From: Pomacea canaliculata
Lineage: Eukaryota > Mollusca > Gastropoda > Architaenioglossa > Ampullariidae
Assembly: GCF_003073045.1 (NCBI RefSeq)
Contig: NC_037596.1
Coordinates: 26,386,392-26,450,391 of the forward strand
Length of the DNA stretch: 64,000 nucleotides
Reading direction: 5' to 3'
Part shown: positions 1-12,296 of the stretch, one piece after another
How positions within the stretch are numbered: position 1 is the stretch's first letter
Layout of the letters: every line of letters starts with the position of its first letter
The notes under the pieces: model-generated
What the model was told of the DNA's origin: nothing
The model's input: only the letters and a program-made list of their open reading frames with translations
The model's database searches: none
Position numbers and translations under genes: made by a program

Positions 1-142
1 GTGTTCACAGTTGTGTCTGTAGAGCCCCCAGTGTTGACACTGCGCCAGGCTGGTTTCGTTCCACACACACTGCAGGTTACTGAACAGAATAGGACCAGAG
101 CCTTCTCCATACTTGTTTGACCACACGGGTATTGCTATTGTG
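1..142 (-). CDS. SRCR domain 4, second-half exon (partial at window edge)
   Basis: This is the second exon (type b) of the most downstream SRCR domain in the array. It starts after a cag acceptor at 143-145 and stays open to the left edge. Read on the minus strand it gives the SRCR core KYGEGSGPILF, then a QCVWNETSLAQC stretch and the start of the seventh-cysteine region. The sister exons have Gly where this copy has Trp after QCV, which is the only striking change. The family's usual end (GVxC) lies outside the window. It splices in phase 2 from the exon at 928-1075. Confidence 0.8.
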
Positions 143-927
143 CTGTCAAACATCACATACGAACAGGAAGAAATATAAACATTTAAAATGACTTACTCTA
201 TACACTGAAAAGAGACTAAGGTTTGTGGAAACACATGCATGTAGTATAACATACCGTGACATTAACCTAAACTTTGCTCGTTAAGTGAATACAAAACCTC
301 TTACACAGAGGTTTGTGTGATACTTTTTTGTAACCATCTAACTTCGGTTCACGACAAATACCAAGAATATTACAAATTCATCCTGTGCAACACATTTTTT
401 CTTTCCTTTTTAAAATTGCCGGGATTTATCTACACAAGAGACAATCCAGGTGGTGCAGCGAATACAGAGGAATCCAAACTAAAAGCCATTGAAAGTGTCC
501 CAAAGCTTGATCTTGTAAGGTTGCTTCGCCCAGATGGCAGGAAGTATTTTTCTTGTAAACGTAAAATGGCACACACTTGAAAACATTTTTGAGGTAAGAA
601 AAGTTCATTCTGATTTTTACTTACATTGCAAAGTGTCGCCATTGTCATGAACATTTATATAACCAAAATAAATATAAGTTCACCCATTTATGGTCAGTAG
701 ACGGAAGTTTGTTTTACTTATAAACGAGGCACAAACTGTCACTAGTTCAAAACACTTTTCCTCTCACAGGCAATAGTGAACCTTTAATAATGCTGAACTT
801 AACACACTCTACTGCATGAGGCTACGCGGTTCTTGTTTCATGTTTAAGCCATTGGATTAAACGTGTAAAAGAAACGAAAAACATTGCGAGTTAAATGTGT
901 TCAATGATTGTGTAAGACTACACATAC

Positions 928-1075
928 CTGTTGAATCCTAACATCCTGCAGGCTACCAAAGCTTCTTTCTGTCCAAAACCTCTATCACACACTGTGTTCC
1001 AAGTTCCATCGTAAAAGATTTCCAGACGTCCCGCCTCCGCTGTGCCATTGACCACACGAGCTTTTAACTGTTGAG
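928..1075 (-). CDS. SRCR domain 4, first-half exon
   Basis: Type a exon of 148 nt with a tag acceptor (1076-1077) and a gtatgt donor. It encodes LKARVVNGTAEAGRLEIFY followed by a WNTVCDRGFG and LVACRMLGF segment, the typical first half of a group A SRCR domain with two cysteines. It enters in phase 1 and leaves in phase 2, exactly as the three sister exons do. Reading frame and splice sites are intact. Group A SRCR domains are classically encoded by two exons and carry six cysteines, which matches here. Confidence 0.85.
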
Positions 1076-2430
1076 CTAACATTGAAAATACAAATATGTT
1101 CTAATAATAAGTTAGTTACATCTTCGCCGAAAAATAAAAAGAAACACGATGTGAAAAAGTGCCATGTTGTATAATTAACAAAAAGCTACATATTTCTTTC
1201 TATTTTCATATGCTGTGCTAGTAACATTGTCCTCGCCTTCTGTATGTACAAATGTTTTATTATTATTAAAGACGTGAAAAACATGACAACTTGATACATT
1301 CAATGGCAACCTTTAACATGTACACACTGTGCCCCTACAGACGGCCACCACGCCAGTATATATTAAATATAAAACAAAGGACGAAGGGGCCGCCATTCGT
1401 TTCTCTGCCCTGACCCGCAACGAGCCTACAGCCGACCTGATACACGTTTGTGATAAAGTCGTTTTATTGCCATCATCATTATCGTCATCATCAGCATTAC
1501 CTTTTATGTATCCGCAGATAAATTAAACACTCATTACTAATGTAGATGTTGTATTCAGGAGTCTCATTATCTGCCTTAGACATACAGCACTGATCAACAG
1601 TATAATGAACTTTTCCTTTGAATATAATAATAAAGAAATATCAATAAATTGCATAGTAAAAAAGTGGAGAAGATTTAAATATGGATTAAACAATCGGCTT
1701 AAAAGAAAAGAATACGGTTAAAGGTAAGAATAAAAATTCTTAATATTGGAGACAAACAACCTTCGTTTTACAGCAAAGTGCAGATTAAAATAGTAAAAAA
1801 AAAAACCACCAAACAAAAACAAACAATACTATGGCAACATTTTGGACTTAGTTGAGACCCATCTCTATGGTTTTGGCAATTGTAGGCTATGTTGCCATAT
1901 TGTTTATAATTGTAACATTGCTTGGATGTGTCCAGCGTGAGACATGACTTGGGTCATCTTTCTCAAGCCGATGTGTTGGTGACAAGGATTAGTTTGGAAC
2001 GGATCTAGGGGTTGGCGTGTTTCTTCGATCCTCTCTTTAAGACGAAAAGTTCCTGTAGCCTTGTATTTTACCGAGTGTTCTCAGGCGTCTGTCTCTCTGT
2101 CACTATATATGAAGGTTGGGAACTGCAACTCACGATGGCAGACATGGATGTCTCGGTCCGTCTTGCCATACTTTTATTCGGATGTGCAGTCTGGTAGTAC
2201 TCAGTTAAGTGACATTACCAGCAGCAACACTCGAATAGTAATATAACTCTATGCTCTGACTGTTTATAGTCTTAAATGAAATAACAACTTATAAATGAGA
2301 CAAAATAGATATTTTGAATATTACCAGTGTAATCGGTATGTTAGAATTACAATGTATATAAAACACCTAAATTATTTTTTAATATCATTTTTGTAAGTTG
2401 TTGCAAGATAAGACAACAAGAGTAGAGGCT

Positions 2431-2461
2431 CCGGACACCGGACACCGGACACCGGACACCG
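2431..2461. repeat. heptamer microsatellite (CCGGACA)4
   Basis: Four perfect tandem copies of CCGGACA in the intergenic or intron part of the SRCR unit. The matching place in the next unit (about 6716-6742) holds a shorter, degenerate version, so the repeat has grown or shrunk since duplication. Confidence 0.8.
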
Positions 2462-2641
2462 ACAATAATATGTTACTTGTTTTAAACAGTAAGGAACATA
2501 CTTATTTCTAGTCTTATCCATCAAAAAGCTGTAATTAAAAGCTCAAAGAGCTATTGTTCACAACACTATGATTAATGTTTTGAGATAATAAAATTAACGC
2601 TGAATTAACTGTAAATATTTAATTATGCTTAGTATGCTTAC

Positions 2642-2814
2642 TAATGTTGCACGCGACGCCGACATCCAGCCAGTGTTCACACTCGTGTTTGTAGAGCCCC
2701 CAGTATTTACACTGCCCCAGGCTGGTTTCGTTCCCCACACACTGCAGGTTACTGAACAGAATAAGACCAGAGCCTTCTCCGTACTTGTCTGACCACACGG
2801 CTGCTGCTGTTGTG
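2642..2814 (-). CDS. SRCR domain 3, second-half exon
   Basis: Type b exon of 173 nt with a cag acceptor and a gtaagc donor. The protein shows KYGEGSGLILF, LQCVGNETSLGQC and a C-terminal HECEHWLDVGVAC block: four cysteines that complete the six of a group A SRCR domain together with the 3838-3985 exon. Entry is phase 2 and exit phase 1. The exit phase fits the next type a exon (928-1075) and would also fit any other type a exon in the array. Confidence 0.87.
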
Positions 2815-3436
2815 CTGTTTAACATGACATACGAACAGGAGAAGATATAGACATTTAAAATGACATACTCTGTACACTGAATAGAGACAGGTTTGTGAAA
2901 ACGCATGCATGTAGTAAAACATTCCCGGACAGTAACCTCAACTTTGCTCGTTAACTAAAAACAAAACATCGGTTACACACGTTTTGTGTTATATTTTTTT
3001 GTAACCATCTAACTTCGGTTCACGACAAATACCAAGAATATTACAAAACCATCCTGTGCAACACATTTTTTCTTTGCTTTGTCAAATTGCCGAGACTAAT
3101 CTTAAATCCAGATGGTGCAGCGAAGAAAAGAGGTCTTCTCTTGTTTTCATGACTGTTGAACCACCCTCAATTCTTCAGTAAATCACAAAAAAATTTAACC
3201 ATACAAATGTGTCTCCATTTGCAATAAGAATGCAGAAGAACCCCAACTAAAAGCCATTTAAAGTGTCCCAAAGCTTGATCTTGTAAGGTTGGATCGCCCA
3301 GAAAATCAGTAATAATAAATTCTCCCATTCCTGGTCAGTAACGAGGAACAAACTGCCAGTGGTTAAAAAAGACATTTCCGCTCACAGGCAATAGTGAACC
3401 TTTCTTTAATAATGTTGAACTTACCACACTCTAGTG

Positions 3437-3716
3437 CAGTGATGCCCAACCTTTTTCGGCCTGCGGGCCATTTCCATTTCCGACACACGGGCCGCTTCAC
3501 AGTAAAAATCAAGAATGAAATCCATCGAAAGATTGAGAGACGCCCCTACGTAGGGATAAATACTTCTTCTTCCCTTTTTTTTCGTTTTTTTTTTATGTTC
3601 GGTTTTTTTATTACTAACATGCTGATTTCATGTTCTGTGGGTAGAAGCTTTGCGGGCCGGACGGCACCGCGTCGCGGGCCAGATATGGCCCGCGAACCGT
3701 AGGTTGGGCATCCCTG
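3437..3716. mobile_element. hAT-type MITE with 8-bp target duplication
   Basis: A 280 bp element begins CAGTGATGCCCAACC and ends GGTTGGGCATCCCTG, which are imperfect terminal inverted repeats of hAT character. The flanks are CTCTAGTG on the left and CTCTAGAG on the right, an 8-bp target duplication with one mismatch. It carries no transposase. The open frames on both strands across it are by-products of GC-rich termini. A fragment of the same terminus lies at 35411-35441. Confidence 0.85.
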
Positions 3717-3837
3717 CTCTAGAGAATCAGGCCAAGTGTTGTTTGTTTCATGTGTAAGCCATTGGATTAAGCGTGTAAAACTAACGAAAAACATTGCGAG
3801 TTACATGTGTTGAATGACTGTGTTAGACTACACCTAC

Positions 3838-3985
3838 CTGTTGAATCCTAACATTCTGCAGGCTACCAAAGCTTCTTTCTGTCCAAAACGGTAATTACAC
3901 ACTGTGTTCCAAGTTCCGTCGTGAAAGATTTCCAGACGTCCCGCCTCCGCTGTGCCACCGACCACACGAGCTTTTAACTGTTCAG
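3838..3985 (-). CDS. SRCR domain 3, first-half exon
   Basis: Type a exon of 148 nt, acceptor tttag, donor gtaggt. It encodes the TEQLKARVVGGTAEAGRLEI start and the NTVC and ACRMLGFN cysteine motifs. Compared with its sisters it has VCNYRFG instead of VCDRGFG and His for Tyr before DGTW. The frame is open, entry is phase 1 and exit phase 2. It pairs with the exon at 2642-2814. Confidence 0.87.
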
Positions 3986-4740
3986 CTAAAATTGAAAATA
4001 CAAATATGTTCTAATAAGTTAGTTACATCTTCGTCGTAAATAAAAAGGAACACGATGGGAAAAAGTGTCATGTTGTATGATTAACAGATGGCTTTATATT
4101 TCTTTCTTTTTTCATCAGCTGTGCTATTAACATTGTCCTCGCCTTCTGTATGTACAAATGTTTTATTATTATTAAAAAGTTGAAAAACATGACAACTTGA
4201 CAGAGACAATGGCAACCTTTAGCATGTACACACTGTACACCTACAGAGGGCCGCCACGCCAGTATATATTCAATATAAAACAGAAGGACGAAGGGGCCGC
4301 CATTGGTTTCTCTGCCCTGACCCGCAACGAGCCTACAGCCGCCACTGATACACGTTTGTGCTAAAGTCGTTTTATTGCCATCATCATCATCATCGTCAGC
4401 AGCAGCAGCATTACCTTTTTTGATTTTGCAGATAAATCAAACACTAATTACTAATTTAGATGTTGTATTCAGCAGTCTCATCATCTGTCTTAGATATACG
4501 GCACTGATCAGCAGGATAATGAACTTTTCCATTGAATATTATAAAAAAATATCAATCAACGGCATAGCAAAAAAATTGAGGAGGTTTAAATATCGAGTAA
4601 ACAATCGGCTTAAAAGACAAGAATACGGTTAAAAAAGAAAAATAACAAGTCTTAATGTTGGAGACAAACAACCTTTTTTCTACAGCAAAGTGCAGATTAA
4701 AATAGTCAACAACAAAAAACAAAAAACAGAAAAAAAACGA

Positions 4741-6075
4741 TTGGCACCACCGGGGCATTGTACAGTTTGTACAGGATAGTGAAACGTATGGCTATGCCAA
4801 ATCCTATCTAGTCTAGCCATCGCCGTTGTTGAAGGGAACACAAGCGTATAGCTACCGTCGTTGGAGAGGGTGGCTCCAAAGTATTTAAAGCTACTTACCA
4901 ATCAAGCTGTACTCCGTTTATATAGATGTCGCTGCCATGGACTATAACTTTGCCTTTCGCAGTGCTGATATCTATTACATATCCGTTTAACCTGTCACAG
5001 TCACCTTAATAAGGTCTTGCAGTTCTTTGCCAGTACCTGATAAAAGGTATATGTATATATCGTTTGTAGATCGTAGGCTGCAGCCCTCAACCAATAGTAA
5101 TGTAAGTATAGAGGTCGAGAAGAGCTTCTAGCACCTGTGATAAGTAGTGTTACTGACATACGCCTGCAAATGTAAGCTTCTACTCTTCTGATAGCACTTT
5201 CTCTTCGTAGGTACTGATGTTGTTCTGTATGGACATTAAGCATAGGTGAATAAGGCTAATGGTTCTGTTTATCTGCCACTGTTTGCTGTTTTCTGCGATA
5301 ATTTAAGTAGGACATTCCTTGCGTTCCAAAAATGTTAGGCACAGAACAGCACCGACCTTTGTAGTTTTGTAGGTCTTTCCACCGCTTACTGTACGATTTG
5401 TAGGTTTGCATGTTCTATGTTTCCAGTCCGGTCTGATGGTGATGGACTGGAGTGACAAGTAGTACAGGTCTCTGCAGTTTTCAGTCCATCGATAGAGTAC
5501 AGCATTGCCTTCTGTGAGAGACTTGCTATTCCTTTTTTCGATGACTGAGGTCATGTTGATCTGTTTTAGTGAGGGTTGTTAGACCTTTTGCTGTCACTTC
5601 GTGTCATTCATTCCTCTCGCCATTTGCTCTTGATCCAGTTTCTCTAGTTGCCTTTATTCCTCTCTTATAGCAGTGTTTACTTCTCTTTTTTTGTAGCCGA
5701 TTCGTATTTTTCTTTTTCCTCTTTACTGAACTCTCAGGCAACTGAGATTAATCATGTGACTAGTCATCCATGTCAGCTACTTATTCTTTTGTCGCTAGAA
5801 CCTCCTGAGCTATTGACAGTAGCACCTTGTCGTTGTTTCTAGTGTGAGTGCCCACATCCCATTCCATGAGAATCCACACGGCTAATATTGTTCCAACTGT
5901 AACTTTAAAGACTTTGCAACGTTTGGGGATTGCATGTTCGCGAAACTCAAGCGAGATTTTAGGTTGTTTTAACTTGATTATTAGGTTCATTTGAATAAGG
6001 TTATGGTGGATATCTATGGATCAGTTCTTGTAATGGCCTAGGTAATGCTGGACTTGAAGCGAAATTCGTTTTAAT
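4741..6075 (-). pseudogene. RTE-type LINE reverse transcriptase fragment, copy 1
   Basis: Broken reading frames on the minus strand recall the endonuclease/reverse transcriptase of RTE-like LINEs that databases often label craniofacial development protein 2-like. Recognisable pieces are VSSFKYFGATLSNDG followed by TTAMARLDRIWHSHTF near 4780-4900, and SLTEGNAVLYRWTENCRDLY near 5450-5520. Stops and frameshifts separate them. The neighbouring SRCR unit (1-2.6 kb) lacks this segment at the same place, so it inserted after the units duplicated. Confidence 0.7.
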
Positions 6076-6918
6076 TGATTATGAACCATCCCTCTGTGGC
6101 CATCATGTTTGTAATTGCAACATTGCTTGGATGAGCCTAGCGTGAGGGATGACTTGAGACATCCTTCTCAAGCCGATGTGTTGGTGACAACGATTAGTTT
6201 GAAACGAATCTAGAGGGGTTTCCTTGATCCTCTGTGTAGGAAGAAGGTTTCCTGTAACCCTGTTTTATTAACGAGTTAAAACAATTTGAAAAACACCGAG
6301 GCACAGACTGGTTTGTAATAAACATAAGTGATGTCAGTGATGAACAAGGGAAACGCTTCCATCAAGACATCTCAGTCATTAAATATCATAACAAAGGGAA
6401 GAGCAGTCGGAATATCATCTGAGGCTTTTGTTCTTACAGAGAGAAAGTAATGTTTCTTACAGGAGAAAGTCAAGATTTAAGCGACATTACTACCAGCAAC
6501 ACTCAAATAGTAACATCACTCTACGCCCTTACGGTTTAGAGTTTGAAATAAAATAACAACTTATAAATGAGACAAACTAGATATTTTAAATATTACTAGT
6601 GTAATCAGCATGTTAGAAGTACAATGTATATCAAACACATAAGTTATTTTTTGATATAATTTTTGTAAGTTGTTAGAAAATGGGACATCAAAGGTAGAGA
6701 AAACAAAAGTAGAGACACCCGACACCGGACATCGGACATCGGCAATAATATGTTATTTGTCTTTAACTCTAAGGAAAGTACTTATTTCTAGTCTTTCTCA
6801 TTAAAAAGCAGTAATTAAAAGCTAAAAAAGCTATTGCTTATAACGCCAGGATTATTTTTTAAGAAGATAAAATCAATGCCGGTGTAGGTGTAAATGTTTC
6901 ATTATTTAGTCTGCTTAC

Positions 6919-7091
6919 TAAAGTTGCACATGACGCCGACAACCCGCGAGTGTTGACAGTACTGTCTGTAAAGCCCCGGGTGTTGACACTGCGCCAGGCT
7001 GGTTTCGTGCCCCACACACTGGAGGTCACTGAACAGAATAGGACCAGAGCCTGCTCCGTACTTGGCTGACCCCACGGGTACTGCTGTTGTG
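6919..7091 (-). CDS. SRCR domain 2, second-half exon
   Basis: Type b exon of 173 nt, cag acceptor, gtaagc donor. It encodes KYGAGSGPILF, LQCVGHETSLAQC and a YCQHSRVVGVMC ending, the second half of a group A SRCR domain with four cysteines. Entry phase 2, exit phase 1. The open frame and both splice sites are kept, so there is no sign of decay. Confidence 0.87.
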
Positions 7092-7913
7092 CTGTCAGAC
7101 ATCACACACGAACAGGAAAAGATGTAAACATTTACAGTGACATACTATTTACACCGAATAGAGACTAAGGTTTGTAAAAACATATTCATGTAGTAAAGCA
7201 TACCCATATATTAACCTCAACTTTACTCGTTAAGTGAATACAAAACATCTGACATGCAGGTTTGTGTGATACTTTTTTCTTACCACCTAGCTTCGGTTCA
7301 CGACAAATACCAGGAATATTACAAAGCCATCCTTGACAACACATTCTTTCTTTCCTCTGTCAAATCGCAGAGATTAATCTACACAAGAAACAATCCAGGT
7401 CGTGCAGCGAATAAAAGAGTTCTTCTCTTGTTTTCATGATTGTTGAACCACCCTCATTTCTTCAGTAAACCACATACAATTTTAACCATACAACTGTGTA
7501 TATATTTGTAATAAAACTGCAGAGGAACCCCAACTAAAAGCCATTGAAAGTGTCCCAAAGCTTGATCTTGTAAGGTTGGATAGCCCAGAAAATCAGTAAC
7601 ATCAAGTGTTTCATAAGAATTTCAATAAACACATATGGCAGAGAGTATTTTTTCTTATGAACGTAAAATGGCACACAATATCTTAAAAAATAATTTTGAA
7701 GGAAAAAAGTTGATTCTGCTTTTTACTTACATTGCAAAGTGTCGCCATTGTCATGAAAACTTTCAAAAGAAATACAACTTTATTCACTCTTGGTCAGTAG
7801 ACGGTGATTGTTTCACTTACAAACACGGCACAAACTGCCACTGGTTAAAAAAGACTTTTCCCATGACAGGCAATAGAGAACCTTTAATAATGTTGAACTT
7901 AACACACACTAGA

Positions 7914-8061
7914 CAGACTTGGGCAAAGGCCGGCCCGCCCGCCAGTATATATACTATATATACAGTATTGGGTAAAACTGAGTTAACTATATTAGTCCGG
8001 CCCTCTCAAACCATCCCAATTTCTCATGCGGCCCCTTGGGAAAATTAATTGCCCACCCCTG
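7914..8061. mobile_element. short hAT-type MITE in the same intron site as the 3437 element
   Basis: The 148 bp insert begins CAGACTTGGGCAAAGG and ends AATTGCCCACCCCTG, imperfect hAT-like termini of another subfamily than the element at 3437-3716. The right flank is CTCTAGAG and the left flank is a decayed ACACTAGA. The position corresponds to the same point of the SRCR-unit intron as in the neighbouring copy. Confidence 0.75.
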
Positions 8062-8181
8062 CTCTAGAGAATCAGGCCACCCGGGTTTTGTTTCATGTGT
8101 AAGCCCTTGGATCAAACGTGTAAAAGAAACAAAAATAATTCTGAGTTAATGTGTTTAATAATTGTGTTAGACTACACCTAC

Positions 8182-8329
8182 CTGTTTATTCCTAACATTC
8201 TGCAGGCTACCAAAGCTTCTTTCTTTTCAAAACCTCCACGACACACTGTGTTCCAAGTTCCATCGTAAAAGATTTCCAGACGTCCCGCCTCCGCTGTGCC
8301 ACCGACCACACGAGCTGTGAACTGTTCAG
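8182..8329 (-). CDS. SRCR domain 2, first-half exon
   Basis: Type a exon of 148 nt. The acceptor is ttaag rather than the tttag of its sisters, and the donor is gtaggt. It encodes TEQFTARVVGGTAEAGRLEI and then NTVCRGGFEKKEALVACRML. Two cysteines are kept, and the last residues are LGIN instead of LGFN. Phases are 1 in and 2 out. It pairs with the exon at 6919-7091 and lies 2.9 kb downstream of the damaged signal exon at 11232-11289. Confidence 0.85.
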
Positions 8330-8399
8330 CTTAAATTGAAAATACAAATATGTAGCAATAATAAGTTAATTAATCACTTCATAAATGAAACTTATGACT

Positions 8400-10560
8400 G
8401 TGTCAGATGCTATCTAGTCTAGATATCGCCGCTGTTGCTGATGGAGACACAGGTGTAGCTGCCTGTCAAGGACGCCGCGTGTCACAGAGCAACACACACA
8501 CGTGTCTGTACGAGTTCTTGTGACACAGAGACAAACGATTGCCTGAGGCTGTACAACACATGTTATCAACTTGCTCAGGATTTTACGGAATAGAACTCAG
8601 ATAATTATATTCATACTAAAATGTCTGAACACACAGTTCGTTGGGGAAGATGGTAAAAACCATCTAAGATAAGTAAACGTATGATAAAGCAATAGTGTCT
8701 ACTCTCTATTATATATGTATACCATTCCGTCAGTTTGTAGCTTACAACGGTTTCCAATGTTCTAATCTTCAAAGTAACCGTTCCTAACCACGTATTCCGA
8801 CTCACAAACACAACCTCGCTAACCATTTTCTCAGTACTTCTTCAAAACATCAGTTGCCTGTAACCTTTCTCGCGGTTTGTTGTATGACTAGCGTGGGGTT
8901 GTCCTCCTTCGCAACTAACACAAATCACACTTGTAGTTCATTCGAAGTGGTTTTTTCTTCACCGACGGGGTAAGAAACTCGTTTGTCACTCCGTGTAACT
9001 CAGCGACGGTTGACACTAAGGCCGTTCACTAGTGACGTGTGAGGGGAGGAGGATAATGCAGTCGCAGCAGCTGTCCCCCAATGTGACGTCATGAGGCGCT
9101 CGACGAGTGGTCTGAGTAGGTGATTCTTCCTCCTTCAAAAGGGCTCCAACGCATTTAGCTCGTACATGAGTAAAACTATAACTTGAACTTATACTGTTAT
9201 CATCAACAGCGAATGGGTTAAAATAACCTAAACACGTAGAGGCACGGACTGGTCCATTACACCGTCTTTGGAAAAGGGTTGCTCCCAAGTATTTAAAAGT
9301 ACTCACCATTCGAGTTGTACCCTGTGTATATAGATGCCGTTGTCACTGACCATAACTTTGCTCTTTTCAGTGCTGGTCTCTATTACATATCCGTTTGACC
9401 TGTCACATTCACCTTGTTAAGGTTTTGCAATTCTGTTTCAGTATTTGATAAAAGATTATGTAATTTACACATCGTAGATTGCAGATCAGCCCTCAGTGAA
9501 TGATTATGTAAGTATGGTGGTCAAGGAGACCTTTAAACACCGGTCGTAATGGCATCATTGATGTACGCATACCAATGTAAGCTCGTGCTCTTCTGCTTGC
9601 ATCTCCTCTGTGGTGGTGCTGATGCTTTTCTGTACGACCTTTGGCATGGGTTTATAATGAGGCTTATAGTTCAGTAATGATGGCACTGTTTGCTGTTCCC
9701 TGCCTTAATTTAAGTGGAGAATTTCTTGCTTTTCAAGAATCTTGGGCACAGAACCGCAAAGCTTTCGTTGTATCTACTCCTTCTTGAGCATCTCAGATTG
9801 GACATTAGCAACTACCTTTATACTGTGTACAATTCTTCACACCTCTTTCCGTACGACTGCTAGGTCTGCATGTTTACTGTTCGTAGTCTGGTTCTTTTGA
9901 AGTGTAATTGCGTAGAACTTTCATGACAAGTAGTACAGGTCTTTCCCTTCTTTAGTCCATCGACAGAGCACAGCATAGCTTTCTGTAAAAAAATTAGCCA
10001 TTACTGTTTTTTAAAGACTTAGGTCATGTCGATCACTCTTAGACAGAATCATTGCATTTTGTAAACCTTTTTCTGTCACTTCTTGTCATTCCATCTTCTA
10101 TGTCCCATAATATGGCGCTCGATCCAATTTCTCTAGCTGCCTTTATCCATTTCTTGATGGTACTCTTTACGTCTTTTTTTGTAGCTGATTTGTGTTTGTT
10201 TTATTTCCCTGTTTACGGCACAGTTTTTGTACAAGAGATGTCATTCGTGATATATGGCTGTTTTTTGTAGATTGAACTTTAGGTTCATTTGAAAAAGGTC
10301 ATTGTCCCCATCTATGGGTTGGTCCTTGTGTTGTCCTTCTTGATAATGGCTTTCAAGCGCAGTAAGATCCAACTGATTATGAACGATCCGTTTCGTGAGT
10401 GGACGTCCTTAATAGGGGTTTAAGGTGTTGGCTAAGGTAAATCTCTATCGTTGAACAAATTGTAAGACTTTGATGTCCTTGTCGGTTTATTTTTCTTTTT
10501 AGCGAAGGGCCATATTTGTTTACAGTTCTTGTTCATTGCTTGCAGTAGTGAGGGTTAACC
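8400..10560 (-). pseudogene. RTE-type LINE reverse transcriptase debris, copy 2
   Basis: The minus strand again holds RTE-like reverse transcriptase pieces: VSTFKYLGATLFQRR near 9250-9310, and a YAVLCRWTKEGKDLYYLS segment near 9930-9990 that matches the equivalent part of copy 1. A short further piece lies near 8400-8475. Frames are broken throughout and sequence of unknown origin (about 8480-9000) interrupts the copy. It sits in the gap between the damaged signal exon and SRCR domain 2. Confidence 0.6.
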
Positions 10561-11231
10561 TTTGCTTTCTATAATAATGTGTATGTACTTTGTCAGACTG
10601 TATTCACAACTTTGTCTAGCTGTTTGTAAAATTTAATTTTTTTGCTGTCTCCTTGCGTGAGAGTGGTTAACTATACTTAGAGTGTGGTTATATTTTGGGA
10701 TTGCTTGAGACATGGAGAACGGATTGCCGGATACGGGTGTACTAGTAATACAGGCTCTGTCCACCTTGATGTGCATGAGGAAGTCTACCCCTTACTCAGG
10801 TCAGGCGTCCCCTCGTTGTACTACAGGTTTTGGCGAGGTTCGTTGTTGTTTCCTGTCTGACCTTCGCGAATCCCACAATGTCCTATCGGTATGTAAGTGG
10901 TTAAGTAATCGTCAACAAACAGCCTCATCAGATTCGGTCCCAAGTGTTGAGCAATAACTGACATACAATAAGAATGCTCGCGCGCACGTTTATTTTTGAA
11001 GACAATTTGCACGTGCATTAGGCGCGCGGCTCAATGTACCTTGTACCTTTTCATGTCAGCGACACAGTGGCCTCAGTGCAGGAGACTGTAAAGTTTGCAC
11101 CACACGACTATTTAACACGAGCAAAAATGTTGGGCATTTATGCTCAGTCTGTATCACAACAACAGTCAATGAAAAGTATTGAGAGTTTTTATATCCGTGC
11201 GAGGAAATAAAGTAAAATAATGACTACTTAG

Positions 11232-11289
11232 TAAGGCTTGGCACCAGCAGCAGGTACATCAGGTAAGTAGTGACCACCCTGTACCTCAT
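11232..11289 (-). pseudogene. signal-peptide exon copy with destroyed splice donor
   Basis: This is a near-identical copy of the SRCR signal exon at 19251-19308, preceded by about 100 bp of related leader (to about 11392). The donor GGGTAAGT of the good copy is TACTAAGT here, so the obligatory GT is gone and the frame runs into a TAG two codons later. It would make only a 21-residue hydrophobic peptide. The CCAAT boxes of the good copy are also missing upstream. Its place just before SRCR domain 2 says a second SRCR gene once started here. Confidence 0.7.
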
Positions 11290-12296
11290 GATGCTCGTTT
11301 ACTCTGGTGATGAAGACTTACAATGATGGTGTGTCTGTGACTGACAAGACACTGGACGTCGACCGCAGCGCCGCAACTTTACAGACAGCGACTATGGTGT
11401 AAACCACAGCGATAAAGTAACTGTTTTTCTCGTGTGAGAAATATTGTTAAAGTATCTGTGATGATCCAACAGATATTGGTTTATCGATGTGAGAGTGAGT
11501 TCACCATCTGTGTTCTTAAGTTTATAGGATACCCGTGTCACTAGAAGTCATAATTTAAGTACTGAGTGCCCAGCAAAAGATCAATAAAAGCAATGAAAGG
11601 TCAATGACAAACAAATTATTCTTGAGAATCCCAACAATTTATACTTTCCACCACCTTACATTAGGAAGCATCTGATGAAGAATTTTAAGATTTTTAAAAA
11701 AGATTACAACATCCATTTCAGAATGTTCTAAATCATGCAATGTTGTGAAAAAATTACTTTTGATAGGTCCACAATCAGAGATTTCCTAAAGATACCTTTT
11801 TTTAATGAAAGTAATTAGGAGCTGGGAGCATGGACTTTTTTTTTAGAGCATTTGTCAAAAAGATTCTTGAATGAAAAAAAAATAACTATAACGATGTAAT
11901 GGCAAGGATGCTGACTACGGAAACATAGGAGCTCGAAATTTACTAAAATTCACTTTCTCTATTCACATTTTGTTTGTTTCCTAACAAAAGTGATGTCAGT
12001 AACGAACAAGGGAAACGTTTCTATGAAGGCATTAGTCATTCCCTAACAAAGTAAGAGCAGTCCGAATACCATGGTCGACTTCTGCTGTATTCTTAAAGAG
12101 GGAAAATAATGTTTCTTACAGGAAAATTCACGATTTCAGCGTCACTACATCCAACAACAGTCAAATAATAATGTTATGACATGTGTAAACTGTTAATAGT
12201 CTTGAATAAAGGAAATAGTTTGTAACGTAAAAGTGAAACCAGCAAGTTTTTATTTTTTATCACCAAATAAATAAGAATGTTTCAATTATCTAGTAA

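Noticed and set aside
3394..3794. Frames of 102 and 82 codons on both strands
   Set aside because: They run across the hAT MITE and its flanks and have no independent support.
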